The translations under genes were made by a program, and so were the position numbers. A stretch of DNA of 18,642 nucleotides from an uncultured Kiritimatiellota bacterium (GTDB lineage Bacteria > Verrucomicrobiota > Kiritimatiellia > RFP12 > UBA1067), in NCBI GenBank assembly GCA_934667425.1, contig CAKULV010000055.1, positions 1-18,642 on the forward strand, in the 5' to 3' direction. The notes below the pieces were generated by a model. The model searched no databases. It was not told the DNA's origin and saw only the letters and a list, made by a program, of their open reading frames with translations. Position 1 is the first letter of the stretch, and each line of letters begins with the position of its first letter. Shown here piece after piece: positions 16,107 to 18,642 of this stretch.

Positions 16107-17114
16107 CTACTTCACCCCTGCCGCAAGCAGTTTCTTCAAGTCCTGCACTCGATCCTTGGAGGCGACAAGCACCGCGTCCTTCGTTGTCACCACCACGAGA
16201 TCCTTCACCCCCAGCGCGGCGACCTTCGCACCCTCCGCGACGGCAACGGTGCCTTCGCAGTCCAGGAACGTCACGTCTCCCAGCGCCGCATTTCCTGACC
16301 CCATCTGCCTCAGGTGCCGTCCGGCCGAAGTCCAGGTCCCCACATCGTCCCACCCAAAGTCTCCGGACGTGACAAGCACGTTCCTGGCCTTCTCCATCAC
16401 GGCATAGTCGAACGAGATCTTCGGCAGCCGCCCGTAATCCTTGGGCGAAATGCCGACAAGCTGCGGCGCATGTGCCGCCAGTGCGCCCTTCAGCGTGGAC
16501 ACCTTCCACACGAACATCCCGGCATTCCACACGTACTTGCCGCTCCTGACGTACCTCTTCGCCGTGGCGAGATCCGGCTTTTCCACAAAGCGTTCCGCCC
16601 GGCATACGCCATCGCCGCAAGGCCTGCCGACCCTGATGTATCCGAAGCCTGTCGCCGGATATGTGGGCTTCACTCCCATGGTCACGATGTCTTCCGACTT
16701 CGCGGCCGCGTCTGCGGAGACAGAAAGCACCCTGCGGAACGCACCGACATCCCCCATCAGTTGGTCCGCGGTGAGAACCGCAACGACCGCATCCTCTCCG
16801 CCCATCCTCTCGACCGCAGTGCAGGCCGTCGCCACGGCCGCCGCAGTGTCCCGGCGGCACGGCTCGAGCAGGATGTTGCGCCTGGGGATTTCCGGCAACT
16901 CCCTGTACGTAGCCCTCGCAAGCGACTTGGCGGTGACTATCAGTATGCGCTCCGGCGGAACGAGTCCCTTGAGGCGATCGACGCTCTGCCGCAGCAAAGA
17001 CTTCCCGCCAAAGACGGTGAGGAACTGCTTGGGATGCTCCGGCGTGGACAGCGGCCAGAAGCGCTCGCCGCTTCCGCCGGAGAGTATGGCCGCATAGAAT
17101 CCCCGCTTCCTCAT
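16107..17114 (-). CDS. manC: mannose-1-phosphate guanylyltransferase
   Basis: The enzyme makes GDP-mannose from GTP and mannose-1-phosphate, the donor for mannose, fucose and related residues in surface glycans. The 335-residue protein has the nucleotidyltransferase signature GGSGERFWPLS (13-23) with PKQF (28-31). Further family motifs are EPCRRDTAAA (84-93), PTYPATGFGYI (150-160), FVEKP (176-180), WNAGMF (196-201) and GWDDVGTW (254-261). It is the short form, without the C-terminal phosphomannose isomerase domain. The usual PADH motif reads TADQ (115-118) here. I set the start at ATG 17112-17114 because AGGGGA (17121-17126) lies 6 nt upstream; a TTG at 17132 would precede that site and overlap the fprA end. 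The symbol manC is by family and role. Confidence 0.93.
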   Translation of the reverse strand: MRKRGFYAAILSGGSGERFWPLSTPEHPKQFLTVFGGKSLLRQSVDRLKGLVPPERILIVTAKSLARATYRELPEIPRRNILLEPCRRDTAAAVATACTAVERMGGEDAVVAVLTADQLMGDVGAFRRVLSVSADAAAKSEDIVTMGVKPTYPATGFGYIRVGRPCGDGVCRAERFVEKPDLATAKRYVRSGKYVWNAGMFVWKVSTLKGALAAHAPQLVGISPKDYGRLPKISFDYAVMEKARNVLVTSGDFGWDDVGTWTSAGRHLRQMGSGNAALGDVTFLDCEGTVAVAEGAKVAALGVKDLVVVTTKDAVLVASKDRVQDLKKLLAAGVK

Positions 17115-17120
17115 GCCGCG

Positions 17121-17126
17121 TCCCCT
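17121..17126 (-). promoter_or_regulatory. ribosome binding site deciding the guanylyltransferase start
   Basis: AGGGGA on the minus strand overlaps the fprA stop codon and is 6 nt from the ATG at 17114. It favours that ATG over the TTG at 17132 and suggests translational coupling to fprA. Confidence 0.7.
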
Positions 17127-18285
17127 ACGCAAGAGCAGCGGCCAACGCCGCTATCTGCGCGCGCGACCCGTCGTCCAATGCGCTCTTCACCGTAACGACC
17201 GGTTCGGCGAACGCAATGCCCTGGGACTTTGCGAACATTCCCCTTATGACCTTCGCCGCATTCGGGGCCCATGTGCCGTTCTCAACGATTCCTACGGTGC
17301 GGTTGCGGTAGCCGCGCTCCGTAAGGTGCTCCACGAACGTGCGCATGAACGGAAACACGTCCATGTTGTACGTCGTCGTCGCAAGCACAAGCTTGCCGTA
17401 GCGGAATGCGTCCTCGACCGCCTCCGGCATGTCGTCCCTCGCGAGATCCGAGATGGCGACCTTCGGGCATCCGCGCCGAAGAAGCTCGTCCTTCAGGAGG
17501 AGCGCCGCCTCCTTCGTGTGCCCGTACACGCTCGTGTATGCGATGCATACGCCTTCGCTTTCCACGCCGTACGAGCTCCAGATGCCATACTGCTTCACGG
17601 CGTGGGCTATCGCCTCGCCCTTCAGCACCGGGCCGTGCAGCGGGCAGATCGCCTGTATGTCGAGGCCGGACGCCTTCTTGAGAAGGGCCTGAGTCTGCGC
17701 GCCATACTTCCCAACGATGCCGATGTAGTAGCGACGCGCCTCGCAATCCCAGCCTTCGGGATCGACGACGTCGTTCGCGCCGAACTTGCCGAACCCGTCA
17801 GCGGAGAAGAGAACCTTGTCCGCCGCGTCGTACGAGACCATCACCTCCGGCCAATGCACCATCGGCGCGGCTACGAACACAAGCCTGTGCCGCCCGAGCT
17901 CCAGCGCGTCCCCTTCCTTCACGACAAGGCGCTTCGGGGCTATCGCTTCGCCAAAGAACTGCTCCATGAACCTGAACGCCTGCGCGGAGGCCACAACCGT
18001 CGTGCCGCTCCACTTCTCCAGAGCCATGGCTATGCATGCGGAATGGTCCGGCTCCATGTGGTGTATCACGAGATAGTCGGGGGATTTGCCGCCAGACGCC
18101 GACTCGACGTTCTTCAGCCATTCGCCGCCAAAGCGGGAATCGACGGTGTCCATCACCGCCGTCTTCGCGTCATTGATGAAGTAGCTGTTGTACGCCATGC
18201 CGCGCGGCACGACGTACTGCCCCTCGAAAAGGTCGATCTCGTGGTCGTTCACTCCAACGTAGACAATGTCATCTGATATTTCCAT
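17125..18285 (-). CDS. FprA-type flavodiiron protein (A-type flavoprotein)
   Basis: Flavodiiron proteins reduce O2 to water or NO to N2O in the cytoplasm of anaerobes. The 386-residue protein has a metallo-beta-lactamase-like domain with the di-iron ligands His76, Glu78 and Asp80 (HMEPDH), His144, Asp163 and His217 (CPLHGP). A flavodoxin domain follows (about 246-386, FMN loop TSVYGHTKEA). All six ligands expected for a functional di-iron site are present. There is no rubredoxin or NADH-oxidoreductase extension, so an external electron donor is needed. The start is ATG 18283-18285: GAGGTG (18293-18298) is 7 nt upstream. The in-frame ATG at 18300 and TTG at 18312 have no ribosome site. It is the first gene of block A, under an extended -10 promoter. 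Confidence 0.94.
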   Translation of the reverse strand: MEISDDIVYVGVNDHEIDLFEGQYVVPRGMAYNSYFINDAKTAVMDTVDSRFGGEWLKNVESASGGKSPDYLVIHHMEPDHSACIAMALEKWSGTTVVASAQAFRFMEQFFGEAIAPKRLVVKEGDALELGRHRLVFVAAPMVHWPEVMVSYDAADKVLFSADGFGKFGANDVVDPEGWDCEARRYYIGIVGKYGAQTQALLKKASGLDIQAICPLHGPVLKGEAIAHAVKQYGIWSSYGVESEGVCIAYTSVYGHTKEAALLLKDELLRRGCPKVAISDLARDDMPEAVEDAFRYGKLVLATTTYNMDVFPFMRTFVEHLTERGYRNRTVGIVENGTWAPNAAKVIRGMFAKSQGIAFAEPVVTVKSALDDGSRAQIAALAAALA

Positions 18286-18292
18286 GCCTCTG

Positions 18293-18298
18293 CACCTC
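18293..18298 (-). promoter_or_regulatory. ribosome binding site deciding the fprA start
   Basis: GAGGTG on the minus strand lies 7 nt before the ATG at 18285. Two other in-frame start codons further upstream lack any such site. Confidence 0.7.
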
Positions 18299-18326
18299 AT
18301 AATATATGCCAAATCAAAACCCGCAT

Positions 18327-18335
18327 ATTATAGCA
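18327..18335 (-). promoter_or_regulatory. extended -10 promoter of the fprA operon
   Basis: The minus strand reads TGC followed by a perfect TATAAT (18327-18332), the extended -10 pattern TGnTATAAT. No good -35 box is seen; the nearest candidate, TTGGGA, is 19 bp away, and extended -10 promoters tolerate this. Transcription would begin near 18320, giving a leader of about 35 nt. Confidence 0.6.
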
Positions 18336-18384
18336 TAGTGGGCACGACGCTTCCCAACACGTCTCCATGCGGTCGGTTTTTAGG

Positions 18385-18443
18385 GATTTGCGATTTGCGA
18401 TTTACGATTCATTTAGGTAGATGGTAGTTGGTAGTGGATAGAT
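18385..18443. repeat. degenerate heptanucleotide tandem repeats
   Basis: Two runs of 7-bp units are visible. The first is GATTTGC, GATTTGC, GATTTAC, GATTCAT at 18385-18412. The second is GGTAGAT, GGTAGTT, GGTAGTG, GATAGAT at 18416-18443. Three bases (TTA) separate them. Each unit differs from its neighbour by zero to three bases. Confidence 0.7.
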
Positions 18444-18451
18444 GGCGGTGG

Positions 18452-18471
18452 CGACGGCGCCCTCGCCGTCG
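18452..18471. repeat. perfect inverted repeat at the left edge of the 80-bp array
   Basis: The 8-bp arms CGACGGCG (18452-18459) and CGCCGTCG (18464-18471) flank a CCCT loop. The left arm extends outside the first repeat unit, so the hairpin exists only at this junction and not in later units. No T run follows on either strand, so it is not a standard terminator. Confidence 0.6.
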
Positions 18472-18642
18472 TGTCGCATCCAGTAGCGACATATCCCCCG
18501 AACGAAGTGAGCCGCGCATGCGGTCGCAAGAGGGGTGCGCCCTCGCCGTCGTTTCGCATCCAGTAGCGACATATCCCCCGAACGAAGTGAGCCGCGCAAG
18601 CGGTCGCAAGAGGGGTGCGCCTCGCCGTCGTGTCGCATCCAG
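18457..18642. repeat. 80-bp tandem repeat, two full copies and a partial third
   Basis: Copy 1 is 18457-18536, copy 2 is 18537-18616 and a partial copy 3 is 18617-18642. Copies 1 and 2 differ at only two positions (G18473/T18553 and T18519/A18599). Copy 3 lacks one C near its start. Each unit carries an inverted repeat; in copy 1 it is TGTCGC (18472-18477) and GCGACA (18486-18491) around an 8-nt loop. The array continues past the window, so its true copy number is unknown. Confidence 0.9.

Larger units (their letters stand above)
18313..18642. other. gene-free right edge with promoter and repeats
   Basis: This 330-bp stretch holds no gene I can support. From left to right it contains the fprA promoter, a short plain segment (18336-18384), a seven-base periodic block (18385-18443) and an 80-bp tandem repeat to the window end. 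Open frames across the tandem repeat on the minus strand encode the same DNA in different frames, because 80 is not a multiple of three, so they are not taken as genes. Confidence 0.75.

Noticed and set aside
18402..18638. Minus-strand frames across the 80-bp repeat that look like a small protein.
   Set aside because: They translate the same repeat in two different frames, because the period is not a multiple of three. They are low-complexity artefacts.
18457..18642. The 80-bp repeats as a CRISPR array.
   Set aside because: Copies are contiguous and near-identical over the full 80 bp, with no variable spacers and no cas genes nearby.

Overview
The window is GC-rich bacterial DNA, estimated by eye at about 60% G+C. 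It comes from a Gram-negative (diderm) organism: there is a predicted outer-membrane beta-barrel, a polysaccharide-export lipoprotein of the Wza/OPX type and a capsule-type tyrosine autokinase. A flavodiiron protein suggests an anaerobic or microaerobic lifestyle, and IspG shows the MEP isoprenoid pathway. Gene content and the short intergenic repeats would fit the PVC group (Verrucomicrobiota/Kiritimatiellota). That placement is an impression, not shown by any marker here.

Layout. Positions 1-150 hold no gene, only a clear promoter (101-129) for a tRNA-Gln(CTG) gene at 151-221, which ends in a textbook intrinsic terminator (232-259). This is the only plus-strand transcription unit. Everything from 351 to 18285 is on the minus strand and reads right to left as two tightly packed blocks.

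Block A (18285 to 11456, in transcription order): flavodiiron protein FprA, mannose-1-phosphate guanylyltransferase, MsbA-like ABC exporter, OmpR-family response regulator, minimal sensor histidine kinase, IspG. Gaps are 3-15 nt, or a 14-nt overlap, so one operon is likely. It would be driven by an extended -10 promoter upstream of fprA.

Block B (11386 to 351): short OPX/SLBB export lipoprotein, unknown secreted protein, predicted 18-strand outer-membrane beta-barrel, Wzy/WaaL-type polymerase or ligase, Wzz-BY-kinase (Wzc-like), dTDP-glucose 4,6-dehydratase RfbB and, at the end, the transcription-repair coupling factor Mfd. A sigma70-like promoter (11399-11427) lies so close to the first start codon that the mRNA would be almost leaderless. 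Gaps are 3-31 nt.

How the genes may work together. Block B encodes the polymerising and exporting end of a Wzx/Wzy-type exopolysaccharide machine: polymerase, inner-membrane co-polymerase/kinase, periplasmic OPX protein and outer-membrane barrel. It has one sugar-nucleotide enzyme (RfbB), and block A supplies another (GDP-mannose synthesis). No glycosyltransferase, initiating transferase or Wzx flippase is in the window, so the repeat unit must be built by genes elsewhere. The two-component pair in block A is a candidate regulator, by position only. The point of most interest is the OPX protein with no visible outer-membrane-spanning tail, encoded two genes from a large beta-barrel, with an uncharacterised secreted protein between them.

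The right edge (18313-18642) is gene-free. It contains the fprA promoter, a stretch with seven-base periodicity and a tandem 80-bp repeat that runs off the window.
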